64,000 nucleotides of DNA, taken from positions 124,001 through 188,000 of the forward strand of contig NZ_JOEY01000013.1 of NCBI RefSeq assembly GCF_000718165.1. The letters run 5' to 3'. Both the position numbers and the translations under genes were made by a program. Position 1 is the first letter of the stretch. Each line of letters begins with the position of its first letter. This DNA comes from Streptomyces fulvoviolaceus (GTDB taxonomy: Bacteria > Actinomycetota > Actinomycetes > Streptomycetales > Streptomycetaceae). This document shows positions 36,991 through 45,534 of this stretch, one piece after another. Below the pieces are notes generated by a model, which was not told where the DNA came from, ran no database searches, and was given only the letters and a program-made list of their open reading frames with translations.

Positions 36991-37836
36991 TCAGCGGTTC
37001 ACCGTCACCGTGACCGGGCGGGACGGGTCGGTGAGCACGGTGTCGCCCGGCATGCGGTCCGGGACGGCGACGCCGTCGAAGGGCGGCAGGACGGCCGGCC
37101 CGGTCTGCCGGCCGGCGATCGGCACGACGATCCGTTGCACGGTGCCCGGCCGGACGCCGCCGGCCGCCGTGGCGTACCGGACGTCGAGGCACTGCTTCCG
37201 CAGCCGCGCCAGCACGTCCGCGACGGCCGCGCCCGGCTCGACCTCCGGGAGCACCACGTGCCGGTTCAGGGAAGGGTCGAGCCCTTCGCAGGCACGGTTG
37301 TCCGGCGGCGGCGTGGGCTGTCCGGGCCGACCCCCGTGCGGTCCGGACAGGGTGAGGCGGGTGAGGTCGTCGGCGTCGGTGTTCGTGGCGTCGACGCGGA
37401 GGGTGTCGCGGCGCAGCCACTGCAAGGGCTGCCCGTCGAGCTCGGCCGAGGTCCAGTCCGCGGTGTCGACCAGGAATCCGGTCTCGGTCGCGGGCTCGTC
37501 CTCCGGGATCACCATCCGGGGCGCCGACGCGCGCGAGGCCCGCTCCGGCTGTGGCCAGTGACGCAGCACCACGAGCAGCTTGTCGGCGGGCCGGTCGAAC
37601 GGGTACGCGCGGCCATGGGGCACCGCGTAGGACCCGGCCTCGGAGACCGCCTCGCGGGAGACGCCGTAGACCTGGATGTCGCCGCGGGGACCGAGGGTGA
37701 ACCTGACCGTGGAGAAGGCCGCGTCGGCTGCCGCGGTGGAGGGGGTGTCGCAGCCGGTGGCCAGCAGGGCGGCTAACAGGGGGAGGGCGCCCGCGACGAG
37801 GACTGCGGGCCGGTGCGGGTGTGGACGGGTACGCAT
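36991..37836 (-). CDS. putative lipoprotein
   Basis: A 281-residue exported protein. The signal peptide after MRTRPHPHRP ends at the lipobox LATGC, so Cys27 or so should be lipidated and anchor it outside the membrane. The mature part is hydrophilic, with two more cysteines, a strand-rich first half (FTLGPRGDIQVYGVSREAVS) and a Pro/Gly-rich link near residue 180. No enzymatic motif recognised. ATG at 37836 has GGAGG 6 nt upstream; the longer frame to 37905 has none. Role unknown. Confidence 0.7.
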   Translation of the reverse strand: MRTRPHPHRPAVLVAGALPLLAALLATGCDTPSTAAADAAFSTVRFTLGPRGDIQVYGVSREAVSEAGSYAVPHGRAYPFDRPADKLLVVLRHWPQPERASRASAPRMVIPEDEPATETGFLVDTADWTSAELDGQPLQWLRRDTLRVDATNTDADDLTRLTLSGPHGGRPGQPTPPPDNRACEGLDPSLNRHVVLPEVEPGAAVADVLARLRKQCLDVRYATAAGGVRPGTVQRIVVPIAGRQTGPAVLPPFDGVAVPDRMPGDTVLTDPSRPVTVTVNR

Positions 37837-37996
37837 CGGATGCCTCCGGCTTGTCCGGCAGCCCGGGTGGCTGCCTGCCTCGACAGTCCATCCGTCGGCG
37901 GCCATAGCCCATTCGTCATTTGGCGAATCCCGCGGCCGTGCGCCCGAGCGGGGCGTAGCGTCGTGTCAGGCAGCGAATCGGCCCCGGGAGGCCGAC

Positions 37997-38749
37997 ATGA
38001 CCCCACCGCATACGACAGCCGAGGCCCATCTGCGGCACATGGCCGACGTCCTGGACGAGGCCCGGCAGGATCTCTCGGGCGGCGTGCCCCCGAAGTCCCT
38101 GCTCTTCGGTCTGCAACAGCTCGTCGACGCCGACTGCGCCAGCTTCTCGGAGACGGACATCCCGACCCGGCGCTCCCTCAACCAGCAGGACACCGACCCG
38201 GACGACCCGGGCGCGGAATCGGTGGACGGCTACTGGCGCTGGCGCCACCAGCATCTGCTGTGCCTCCAGGTGTCGCGGCCGCACAGCAGCCCCGAGACCA
38301 CGCAGCTGACGGACTTCATGTCGGTGCGCCGGCTGACGAACCTGGCGATCTACACCGAGTTCATCGCTCCGATCAAGAGCATCGCGACCATCACCCTGCC
38401 CACCGCCCCGAACCGCACGCGCGTCTTCCAGTTCTTCCGTGAGGACCCGAAGCCGTTCACCGATCACGAGATGACCACGCTGCACCTGATGGCACCCCAC
38501 GTGTACGCCATCTACCGGGAGGCCGCCGACCGCCGAAGGCCACCGGTCCGCCTCACCCACCGCGAACTCGACGTCCTGCGCTGCGTGGCCCTCGGCCTGA
38601 ACACCCCGCAGATCGCCGAACAGCTCTCCGTCTCCCCCAGCACCGTCCGCAAGCATCTGGAGAACGCCTTCGGCAGACTGGGTGTGTCGAGCCGTACCGC
38701 CGCGGTGGCCCGTGTGTTCCCCGAGGCGGCGGCATCTGGAGGCTACTGA
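37997..38749 (+). CDS. LuxR-type helix-turn-helix regulator
   Basis: A 250-residue regulator. The N-terminal 170 residues look like a GAF/PAS-type sensor without a clear ligand motif. The C-terminal LuxR domain (about 187-245) has LTHRELDVLRCVALGLNTPQ and STVRKHLENAFGRLGVSSR. No receiver domain is visible, so it is probably an orphan regulator. ATG at 37997 follows CGGGAGGC. The stop overlaps the next ATG (TGATG), so it is coupled to the PPOX-family gene it may control. Confidence 0.84.
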   Translation: MTPPHTTAEAHLRHMADVLDEARQDLSGGVPPKSLLFGLQQLVDADCASFSETDIPTRRSLNQQDTDPDDPGAESVDGYWRWRHQHLLCLQVSRPHSSPETTQLTDFMSVRRLTNLAIYTEFIAPIKSIATITLPTAPNRTRVFQFFREDPKPFTDHEMTTLHLMAPHVYAIYREAADRRRPPVRLTHRELDVLRCVALGLNTPQIAEQLSVSPSTVRKHLENAFGRLGVSSRTAAVARVFPEAAASGGY

Positions 38750-39261
38750 TGACCGACAAGGAACCCGAGGCCCGTCTCGACCCCCGCTACAGCGACGCCG
38801 ACGCCACCGCGACCCCCTGGGCCGACGCCCAGTCACTGCTCGCCGCCGCCGAGCTGTTCTGGATCTCGACGGTACGACCGGACGGGCGACCGCATGTGAC
38901 ACCGCTGCCCGCGGTGTGGACGCACGGGGCGCTGCACTTCTGCACCGGGCCCGAGGAGCGCAAGGCCCGCAATCTCGCGGAGAACCCGCACGTCGCGCTG
39001 ACCACCGGCACCAACATCTGGGACAAGGGGTACGACCTGGTGGTGGAGGGCGAGGCGGTGCGCGTGTCCGACGAGGGCAGGCTGCGGGAGCTGGCCGCCG
39101 CGTGGGAGGCCAAGTACGGCGATTTCTGGCACTTCGAGGTACGGGAGGGGTATTTCCACCACGGTCCTGGACGCGCCGCCGTCTTCGCGGTGGCGCCGCG
39201 CACGGTTTTCGGCTTCGGTAAGGGGGAGCCGTTCAGCCAGACGCGCTGGCGGTTCGACTGA
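38749..39261 (+). CDS. pyridoxamine 5'-phosphate oxidase (PPOX) family protein
   Basis: A 170-residue split-beta-barrel flavin protein. The FMN/F420-binding core reads AELFWISTVRPDGRPHVTPL and the next strand is FCTGPEERKARNL, then NPHVALTTGTN. The C-terminal FGKGEPFSQTRWRF is the usual dimer tail. It may use FMN or F420; F420 is plausible because the window also encodes an F420 reductase. ATG at 38749 overlaps the LuxR stop. Substrate unknown. Confidence 0.86.
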   Translation: MTDKEPEARLDPRYSDADATATPWADAQSLLAAAELFWISTVRPDGRPHVTPLPAVWTHGALHFCTGPEERKARNLAENPHVALTTGTNIWDKGYDLVVEGEAVRVSDEGRLRELAAAWEAKYGDFWHFEVREGYFHHGPGRAAVFAVAPRTVFGFGKGEPFSQTRWRFD

Positions 39262-39299
39262 CGTACGACAACGGAGTCCTACGAACAGGGGAATCAGCC

Positions 39300-39740
39300 A
39301 TGCAGATGAGCCTCGAAGTGGTCCTGCTGCCGGTCTCGGACGTGGACCGGGCCAAGGAGTTCTACCGGGACAAGGTCGGCTTCCACGTGGACCTCGACGG
39401 CGAGGTGATGGAGGGCGTCCGGATCGTCCAGCTGACCCCGCCCGGCTCCGGCTGTTCGATCGCCCTGGCCGCCGGCCTCGAGGTCCCGACAGGGATGCCG
39501 AAGCCGGGTACTTACCACGGCCTCCAGCTGTGCGTCACGGACGCGAAGGCCGCCTACGACGAGCTCACCGCGCGGGGGCTCGACGTGAGCGAGCCGGTGC
39601 AGTTCGCCCCGCAGGACGGCGCGACCTTCATGTACTTCAAGGACCCGGACGGCAACGGCTGGGCGATCCAGGAGTACAAGCGCCGCGAGACGGAGCCGCT
39701 GCACCAGCTGCTGGCGGATCTGGCTGCCCGAGGAGAGTGA
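39300..39740 (+). CDS. VOC family (glyoxalase-like) protein
   Basis: A 146-residue VOC protein with a single two-module chain. It starts LEVVLLPVSDVDRAKEFYRD and ends KDPDGNGWAIQEYK, containing the usual C-terminal Glu ligand. ATG at 39300 has GGGGAATCAGCC upstream. It lies 38 bp after the PPOX gene in the same direction, so the LuxR-PPOX-VOC trio is probably one transcript. Substrate unknown; glyoxalase or resistance roles are possible. Confidence 0.82.
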   Translation: MQMSLEVVLLPVSDVDRAKEFYRDKVGFHVDLDGEVMEGVRIVQLTPPGSGCSIALAAGLEVPTGMPKPGTYHGLQLCVTDAKAAYDELTARGLDVSEPVQFAPQDGATFMYFKDPDGNGWAIQEYKRRETEPLHQLLADLAARGE

Positions 39741-39750
39741 GCCCGGCGGG

Positions 39751-40245
39751 TCAGGTGTCCCCGCTCTGGGTGTGACGGCAGCCCTCGATGCGGCGGTACC
39801 ACCACACGCGGGGACGCCACTTCCGGCGCGCGTCGACGAACGGATCCGGCAGGGTGCGGGCGAGGTAGTCGGCGTCCAGCGACGCGACCAGCCGCCCCAG
39901 CTCGGCACGGGCCCGCGGGGGCAGGTTCCGCACGGCCGTGTCGAGCGTGTCGCGGGCGTGCCGGACGTCCAGGAGAGAACAGCCCCGGCAGGAGCAGTCG
40001 TCCAGATACGGGTAACGGGGCCTGCGTCCCGGCGGGCTCAGAAAGGCCCGGTACCGCCGCAAGGCGCGATCGGTGACGCCGGGAAAGACGTAGTAGTCGC
40101 CCGAGAGTGCCTCGTACCGGTGGATCGCGAGGCTGGTACGGGCCGAGAGGCCGTGGATGCGGTCCGGGGCGGGGGTGTCCCACCCGCGCGGACGGTGGCG
40201 GAGCTGCCGGGAGGCGCGCAGCGCGCCGGGGCGCCTACGCGGCAT
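39751..40245 (-). CDS. conserved hypothetical protein with a CxCxxC motif
   Basis: A 164-residue soluble basic protein of unknown function. DDCSCRGCSLLDVRHARDTL contains three closely spaced cysteines that could bind a metal. Helical segments follow (TLDTAVRNLPPRARAELGRL), then a Trp/Arg-rich end (RKWRPRVWWYRRIEGC). ATG at 40245 follows GAAAGGGCG. It converges with the VOC gene (10 bp between stops) and lies just beyond a family 1 repeat. Codon use looks genuine. Confidence 0.65.
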   Translation of the reverse strand: MPRRRPGALRASRQLRHRPRGWDTPAPDRIHGLSARTSLAIHRYEALSGDYYVFPGVTDRALRRYRAFLSPPGRRPRYPYLDDCSCRGCSLLDVRHARDTLDTAVRNLPPRARAELGRLVASLDADYLARTLPDPFVDARRKWRPRVWWYRRIEGCRHTQSGDT

Positions 40246-40276
40246 CGCCCTTTCGGATCGAGTTCATACGGGCATT

Positions 40277-40320
40277 ATGCCCCGCGCCCGAAAGGGGCGC
40301 GGGGCTGTGCCTGTGGCTAC
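40277..40320. repeat. dispersed repeat family 1 at the glnA2 3' end
   Basis: CCCGCGCCCGAAAGGGGCGC hairpin followed by GGGGCTGTGCC. It abuts the glnA2 stop codon (40317-40319) and could form its terminator. Confidence 0.7.
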
Positions 40321-41678
40321 AGAACCGGCAGGTTCTTCCGCAGCTCGAACGCGGTGACCTCCGAGCGGTACTCCTCCCACTCCTGCCGCTTGTTGCGGAG
40401 GAAGAAGTCGAAGACGTGCTCGCCCAGCGTCTCGGCGACCAGGTCGCTGCGCTCCATCAGGGTGAGCGCCTCGCCCAGGTTCTGCGGCAGGGGCTCGATG
40501 CCCATCGCGCGGCGCTCGGCGTCGGAGAGGGCCCAGACGTCGTCCTCGGCGCCGGGCGGGAGCTCGTAGCCCTCCTCGACGCCCTTGAGGCCGGCGGCCA
40601 GGAGCATCGCGTACGCCAGGTACGGGTTGGCGCCGGAGTCGATCGAGCGGACCTCGATGCGGGCCGAGCCGGTCTTGCCGGGCTTGTACATCGGGACGCG
40701 GACCAGGGCGGAGCGGTTGTTGTGGCCCCAGCAGATGTACGAGGGGGCCTCGCCGCCGGCGCCCGCCGTGCGCTCGGAGCCGCCCCAGATGCGCTTGTAG
40801 GAGTTCACCCACTGGTTGGTGACGGCGGCGATCTCCGCCGCGTGCTTCAGCAGGCCCGCGATGAAGGAGCGGCCGACCTTGGAGAGCTGGTACTCCGCGC
40901 CCGACTCGTAGAAGGCGTTCCGGTCGCCCTCGAAGAGCGAGAGGTGCGTGTGCATGCCCGAGCCCGGGTGCTCGGAGAACGGCTTCGGCATGAAGGTCGC
41001 CTGGACGCCCTGCTCCAGCGCCACCTGCTTCATGACCAGGCGGAACGTCATGATGTTGTCGGCCGTGGACAGTGCGTCCGCGTACCTCAGATCAATTTCC
41101 TGCTGACCCGGCGCGCCCTCGTGGTGGGAGAACTCGACCGAGATGCCCATCGACTCCAGCATGGTGATCGCCTGGCGGCGGAAGTCCATGCCGATGTTCT
41201 GGGGGGTGTGGTCGAAGTAGCCGGAGTTGTCGGCGGGCGTCGGGCGCGAGCCGTCCAGCGGGCGGTCCTTCAGCAGGAAGAACTCGATCTCCGGGTGGGT
41301 GTAGAAGGTGAAGCCCAGGTCGGACGTCCGGGCCAGGGCCCGCTTCAGCACATACCTCGGGTCCGCGAAGGACGGGGAGCCGTCCGGCATGAGGATGTCG
41401 CAGAACATCCGGGCGGTGCCGGGGGCCTCCGCGCGCCACGGCAGGACCTGGAAGGTCGACGGGTCCGGCTTGGCGATCATGTCGGACTCGTATACACGGG
41501 CGAAGCCCTCGATCGCCGAGCCGTCGAAGCCGATGCCCTCGTCGAACGCCTGCTCCAGCTCGGCCGGGGCCACGGCCACGGACTTGAGGAAGCCCAGCAC
41601 GTCCGTGAACCACAGCCGGACGAACCGGATGTCACGCTCCTCCAACGTCCGGAGCACGAACTCCTGCTGCTTGTCCAT
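40317..41678 (-). CDS. glnA2: glutamine synthetase-like ligase, GlnA2 type
   Basis: Type I glutamine-synthetase fold of 453 residues. Metal and ATP-site segments are present: FDGSAIEGFARVYESDM, HPEIEFFLL, HHEGAPGQQEIDLRY, SGMHTHLSLF, and NNRSALVRVP. At the position of the adenylylated Tyr (NLYDLP in classical GSI) this protein reads EDDVWALSDAE, so it should not be controlled by GlnE. In S. coelicolor GlnA2 has been reported as a gamma-glutamylpolyamine synthetase rather than a true glutamine synthetase; the same may hold here. ATG at 41678 (MDKQQEFVL) has GGGGAAG upstream and is the family start; a frame from 41693 would add five residues. Confidence 0.9.
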   Translation of the reverse strand: MDKQQEFVLRTLEERDIRFVRLWFTDVLGFLKSVAVAPAELEQAFDEGIGFDGSAIEGFARVYESDMIAKPDPSTFQVLPWRAEAPGTARMFCDILMPDGSPSFADPRYVLKRALARTSDLGFTFYTHPEIEFFLLKDRPLDGSRPTPADNSGYFDHTPQNIGMDFRRQAITMLESMGISVEFSHHEGAPGQQEIDLRYADALSTADNIMTFRLVMKQVALEQGVQATFMPKPFSEHPGSGMHTHLSLFEGDRNAFYESGAEYQLSKVGRSFIAGLLKHAAEIAAVTNQWVNSYKRIWGGSERTAGAGGEAPSYICWGHNNRSALVRVPMYKPGKTGSARIEVRSIDSGANPYLAYAMLLAAGLKGVEEGYELPPGAEDDVWALSDAERRAMGIEPLPQNLGEALTLMERSDLVAETLGEHVFDFFLRNKRQEWEEYRSEVTAFELRKNLPVL

Positions 41679-42030
41679 CTTCCGCTTCCCCATCCTTGCT
41701 GGTCAGGCCGCCTGTCTCCCTGTCCCGCAGGAGGCGGTCGGGCACCTGAGCATCACACCACAACAGCATTTCATGCGCGTTGCGCACCTTGATCGCCCGG
41801 CCGACCTCGGCGTGAACGCCTGGCGTAGGGCAGATGTACTGCTCTGCCGACCATCTTGCCTGCTCGGACCGACATCCGTAATGCCGGGCGCCCCGCAACA
41901 TCGCGCGGCGGGGTTCCGCCGGTACCCGATCTTCGGCCATTCCTGTGCCCGCCCTACGAGAGACCACGCCTCCCCCACTACGATCGGCGAACCCGACCGG
42001 CACTCTTTCCCCCCTAGAAGGACACACCTC
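41679..42030. other. 352-bp divergent intergenic region, glnA2 / DUF3105 gene
   Basis: No gene supported; translated frames look like shadows. It should hold the glnA2 promoter (leftward) and the promoter of the DUF3105-DUF305 pair; TACGAT at 41979-41984 is a possible -10 for the latter, followed by the GAAGGA ribosome-binding site near 42017. No clear GlnR box seen. Confidence 0.55.
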
Positions 42031-42696
42031 ATGGGCACCGCCAACAAGAGCAGCAACGCGACACGTAAGGCGCGCATAGAGGAGATGCGGCGCGCCGAGC
42101 AGGCCCGTGAGCGCCGCAACCGGATCCTCACCATCGCCGCGAGCGTGGTCGTCGTGGCCGGTCTCGTCGCCGGTGGGGTCGTCCTCGTGCGGTCGCAGTC
42201 GGACGACGACAGCAGCACGGCGGCCGACTCCAAGAACACGGGACGCTTCGTCACGGGCAAGGACGGCGTGAAGACCTGGTCGACGAAGCTCAGCCAGACC
42301 CACGTCACCAAGACCGTGAAGTACCCGGTGGAGCCCCCGGTGGGCGGTGACCACGACAAGGTCTGGATGAACTGCAACGGCGACGTCTACACCAAGGCGA
42401 TCAACAACATGAACGCCGTGCACTCGCTGGAGCACGGCGCCGTGTGGGTGACGTACACCAGCAAGGCGTCGAAGGCGGACGTCGCCGCGCTGGCGGAGAA
42501 GGTGAAGAAGACGCCGTACACGCTGATGAGCCCGGACGACAAGCAGGCGGATCCGATCATGCTCACGGCGTGGGGCAACCAGCGCACGGTGACGGGCGCG
42601 GACGACCCGAACGTCGACAAGTTCTTCGAGAAGTTCGTGCAGGGCGAGCAGACGCCCGAGCCGGGCGCGGCGTGCACGGGTGGTCTGTCGCAGTGA
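42031..42696 (+). CDS. DUF3105 family membrane-anchored protein
   Basis: A 221-residue protein. A charged N-terminal cytoplasmic helix (RKARIEEMRRAEQARERRN) is followed by one transmembrane segment (about 34-53) and an extracytoplasmic DUF3105 domain containing PPVGGDHDKVWMNCNGDVY, HSLEHGAVWVTY and the distal WGNQRTV. The domain is rich in conserved His and Cys and may bind metal. Function unknown. ATG at 42031 follows GAAGGACACACCTC. The stop overlaps the GTG of the DUF305 gene, a common pairing in Streptomyces. Confidence 0.85.
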   Translation: MGTANKSSNATRKARIEEMRRAEQARERRNRILTIAASVVVVAGLVAGGVVLVRSQSDDDSSTAADSKNTGRFVTGKDGVKTWSTKLSQTHVTKTVKYPVEPPVGGDHDKVWMNCNGDVYTKAINNMNAVHSLEHGAVWVTYTSKASKADVAALAEKVKKTPYTLMSPDDKQADPIMLTAWGNQRTVTGADDPNVDKFFEKFVQGEQTPEPGAACTGGLSQ

Positions 42697-43310
42697 GGTT
42701 CGCCGGAGTCGCCGTGGCCGTGGCGGGCGTACTCGTCGCGGGCGGCGCGATCACCTATGCCGTCGCCGAGGACGGCGGCTCCCAGGGCGCCCCTTCCGCC
42801 GACTCCGCGGACGCCGGCTTCGCGCGCGACATGGCGGTGCACCACCAGCAGGCGGTCGAGATGTCGTACATCGTGCGCGACCGTACGGACGACGTGGAGG
42901 TGCGGCGCCTCGCGTACGACATCGCGCAGACGCAGGCGAACCAGCGCGGGATGCTGATCGGCTGGCTGGACCTGTGGGGGCTGCCGAAGGTGTCGGCCGA
43001 TCCGCCGATGACGTGGATGGACATGGGTGACGCGCCCTCGGCCGGGGACGGGTCGCTGATGCCGGGGATGGCGACCGACAACGAGATGAAGAAGCTGGAG
43101 AAGCTGAACGGCAAACAGGCCGAGATCTTCTATCTGCAGCTGATGACGGACCATCACAAGGGCGGCATCCACATGGCCGAGGGCTGTGTCGATAAATGCA
43201 CAGTCGGCGTGGAGAAACGGCTCGCGCAAGGCATGGTCGACGCGCAGCAGTCGGAGATCTCCCTGATGACGGGCATGTTGAAGGAGCGGGGCGCGAAACC
43301 GCGTTCATAG
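42693..43310 (+). CDS. DUF305 family exported protein
   Basis: A 205-residue protein with an N-terminal signal anchor (about 3-23). The DUF305 four-helix domain carries the duplicated motif: FARDMAVHHQQAVEMSYIV (about 45-63) and MTDHHKGGIHMAEGCVD (about 150-166). The His/Met-rich sites suggest metal, possibly copper, binding. GTG at 42693 overlaps the DUF3105 stop (GTGA). The two probably act together outside the membrane. No enzymatic function is known to me. Confidence 0.85.
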   Translation: MRFAGVAVAVAGVLVAGGAITYAVAEDGGSQGAPSADSADAGFARDMAVHHQQAVEMSYIVRDRTDDVEVRRLAYDIAQTQANQRGMLIGWLDLWGLPKVSADPPMTWMDMGDAPSAGDGSLMPGMATDNEMKKLEKLNGKQAEIFYLQLMTDHHKGGIHMAEGCVDKCTVGVEKRLAQGMVDAQQSEISLMTGMLKERGAKPRS

Positions 43311-43390
43311 AGGGTTAACCCTCGTCCGACGCCCGTAGCGGGTTATCCCTGAAATGACCTTCATAGCGGGTTAACCCTCAAATGGCCTTG
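43307..43390. repeat. three exact-length 28-bp direct repeats, each with a GGGTTAACCC palindrome
   Basis: Units begin at 43307, 43335 and 43363. Palindromes: GAGGGTTAACCCTC (43310-43323), GGGTTATCCC (43340-43349) and GGGTTAACCC (43368-43377), centres exactly 28 bp apart. They end 116 bp upstream of the sedolisin start. Confidence 0.85.
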
Positions 43391-43435
43391 TCATTAGGTT
43401 AATTGAGCTCTTCTTGGCATGCGCATTCCCCTGGC

Positions 43436-43448
43436 ATGAACGGTTCAT
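43436..43448. promoter_or_regulatory. palindrome near the sedolisin promoter
   Basis: ATGAACGGTTCAT, a perfect 13-bp inverted repeat 57 bp upstream of the sedolisin start; possibly an operator distinct from the 28-bp repeats. Confidence 0.4.
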
Positions 43449-43505
43449 CGCAAGAGTGACCACCGTCGAGTGATCCACTCGTCCACGAACCGCACAGGGG
43501 GTTCC

Positions 43506-45452
43506 ATGAGATCCAACCGCGCCAAGGTGCGCGCCGGGGTGAGCATGGCGGCGACACTGCCGATGCTCGCGGGCGCGCTGGCGCTCGGCATACCCGCGGC
43601 GCACGCCGCGGACAACCCGGGCCGGGACACACTCGCGGGCACCAAGCCGGCATGGGCCACGACCAAGGCCGACAAGGGCGCCACGTCCGACAGCTCCCAG
43701 GTCTCCGCCCGGGTCTACCTCGCCGGTCAGGACGCGGCCGGTCTCGCCGCGTACGCGAAGGCCGTGTCCGACCCGGCCTCGGCGTCGTACGGCAAGTACC
43801 TGAGCGCCGCGCAGACGCAGGCCCGCTTCGGCGCTACGGCCGCCCAGGTGACCGCGGTGAAGTCCTGGCTGACGTCCGCCGGCCTGAAGGTCACGGACGT
43901 CACGCAGCACTATGTCGCCGTCAGCGGTGACGTGGCCGCCGCCGAGAAGGCGTTCGGCACCCAGCTGCACAACTACACCAAGGGGTCGAAGACCTACCGC
44001 GCGCCCGCCAGGGCGGCCTCCGCGCCGGACAGCCTCAACGGCGCCGTCCTGACCGTGACCGGCCTGGACAACGCGCCGCACAAGGCGAGCTCCAAGGAGC
44101 AGCTGCCGCCGCCGGACGCCGTGTTCAAGAACGCCGGGCCGTTCTCCTCGTACTACGGCTCGAACGTCGCGAGCACGCTGCCGGACGCCTATGGCGGCAA
44201 GATCCCGTACGCCGTGCAGGGCTACACGGGCAAGCAGCTGCGCGCCGCCTACGGTGCGGGCAGCTACACGGGCAAGGGGGTCCGCGTCGCCATCACCGAC
44301 GCGTACGCCTCCCCGACCATCGCCTACGACGCGGCCACCTACGCGAAGAAGCACGGCGACGCGGCCTACACCAGCGGCCAGCTGCGCCAGGTCCTGCCCA
44401 AGAAGTACACGCACACCGCCGCCGACGAGTGCAACGCGGCCGGCTGGTACGGCGAGGAGACCCTCGACGTCGAGGCCGTGCACGCGGTCGCGCCGGCCGC
44501 GAGCATCACGTACGTGGGCGCCTCGTCCTGCATGGACGACGACCTGCTCGACTCGCTCGGCAAGATCGTCGACAACCACCTGGCCGACCTCGTCTCCAAC
44601 TCCTGGGGCGACATCGAGGCCAACCAGACGCCGGACCTCGCGGCCGCCTACGACCAGGTCTTCCAGCTGGGCGCGGTCGAGGGCATCGGCTTCTACTTCT
44701 CCTCCGGCGACAACGGCGACGAGGTCGCCAACACCGGGACGAAGCAGGTCGACACCCCGGCCAACTCGGCGTGGGTGACGGCGGTCGGCGGCACCTCGCT
44801 GGCCGTCGGCAAGGGCGACACGTACCTGTGGGAGACCGGCTGGGGCACCGACAAGGCCGTGCTGTCCGACGACGGCAAGAGCTGGACCGACTTCCCCGGC
44901 GCGTTCACCTCGGGTGCGGGCGGCGGCACCAGTGCGACGGTCGCCGAGCCCTTCTACCAGAAGGGTGTCGTCCCGAACGCGCTCGCCACGGCCAACAGCG
45001 CCGCCGGCAACCGCGTCGTCCCGGACATCTCCGCGATCGCCGACCCGAACACCGGTTTCAAGGTCGGCCAGACGCAGACCTTCCCGGACGGGTCGCAGCA
45101 GTACAGCGAGTACCGCATCGGCGGCACCTCGCTGGCCTCTCCGGTGATCGCGGCCGTCCAGGCCCTGGCCCAGGAGGCGCGCGGCGGCAAGGCGATCGGC
45201 TTCGCCAACCCGTCGATCTACGCCAGGTACGGCTCGAAGGCCTACCACGACGTCACGGACAACCCGACGGGCTCCGGCCTGGGGGTCGCCCGCGTCGACT
45301 TCACCAACGGCTATGACGCGTCGGAGGGTCTGATCACCTCCGTCCGCTCCCTCGGCAAGGACAGCTCGCTGTCCGCGGTGAAGGGCTACGACGACGTCAC
45401 CGGCGTGGGTACGCCCGCGGGCGGCTACGTCGAGTCGTACCGCCGTCGCTGA
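43506..45452 (+). CDS. secreted sedolisin (S53) serine-carboxyl protease
   Basis: Exported pepstatin-insensitive acid peptidase of 648 residues. A signal peptide (1-35, ending AAHA) and an activation propeptide (about 50-200, SARVYLAGQDAAGLAAYAKA) precede the subtilisin-fold catalytic domain. Sedolisin residues are visible: Glu317 and Asp321 in GEETLDVEA, the oxyanion Asp402 in FSSGDNGD, and nucleophile Ser542 in GGTSLASP. A C-terminal Asp/Gly-rich segment probably holds the Ca2+ site. ATG at 43506 has AGGGGG 4 nt upstream. Probably degrades protein outside the cell at low pH. Upstream repeats suggest tight regulation. Confidence 0.93.
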   Translation: MRSNRAKVRAGVSMAATLPMLAGALALGIPAAHAADNPGRDTLAGTKPAWATTKADKGATSDSSQVSARVYLAGQDAAGLAAYAKAVSDPASASYGKYLSAAQTQARFGATAAQVTAVKSWLTSAGLKVTDVTQHYVAVSGDVAAAEKAFGTQLHNYTKGSKTYRAPARAASAPDSLNGAVLTVTGLDNAPHKASSKEQLPPPDAVFKNAGPFSSYYGSNVASTLPDAYGGKIPYAVQGYTGKQLRAAYGAGSYTGKGVRVAITDAYASPTIAYDAATYAKKHGDAAYTSGQLRQVLPKKYTHTAADECNAAGWYGEETLDVEAVHAVAPAASITYVGASSCMDDDLLDSLGKIVDNHLADLVSNSWGDIEANQTPDLAAAYDQVFQLGAVEGIGFYFSSGDNGDEVANTGTKQVDTPANSAWVTAVGGTSLAVGKGDTYLWETGWGTDKAVLSDDGKSWTDFPGAFTSGAGGGTSATVAEPFYQKGVVPNALATANSAAGNRVVPDISAIADPNTGFKVGQTQTFPDGSQQYSEYRIGGTSLASPVIAAVQALAQEARGGKAIGFANPSIYARYGSKAYHDVTDNPTGSGLGVARVDFTNGYDASEGLITSVRSLGKDSSLSAVKGYDDVTGVGTPAGGYVESYRRR

Positions 45453-45470
45453 GTCCCGCTCGGCAGGTGT

Positions 45471-45501
45471 GCGCCCGCTCTCCCTTCGGGAGGGCGGGCG
45501 C
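45471..45501. terminator. hairpin terminator after the sedolisin gene
   Basis: 14-bp stem (one G-T pair) with a TTC loop: 45471-45484 with 45488-45501. It begins 19 bp after the stop and has no following T run. Confidence 0.7.
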
Positions 45502-45534
45502 GCTCGTATACCCGGCGGGGGTAGGGTGCCGGGC

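Noticed and set aside
43307..43390. CRISPR-like array (three 28-bp units)
   Set aside because: Units are contiguous without spacers, each contains its own palindrome, and no cas genes are present.
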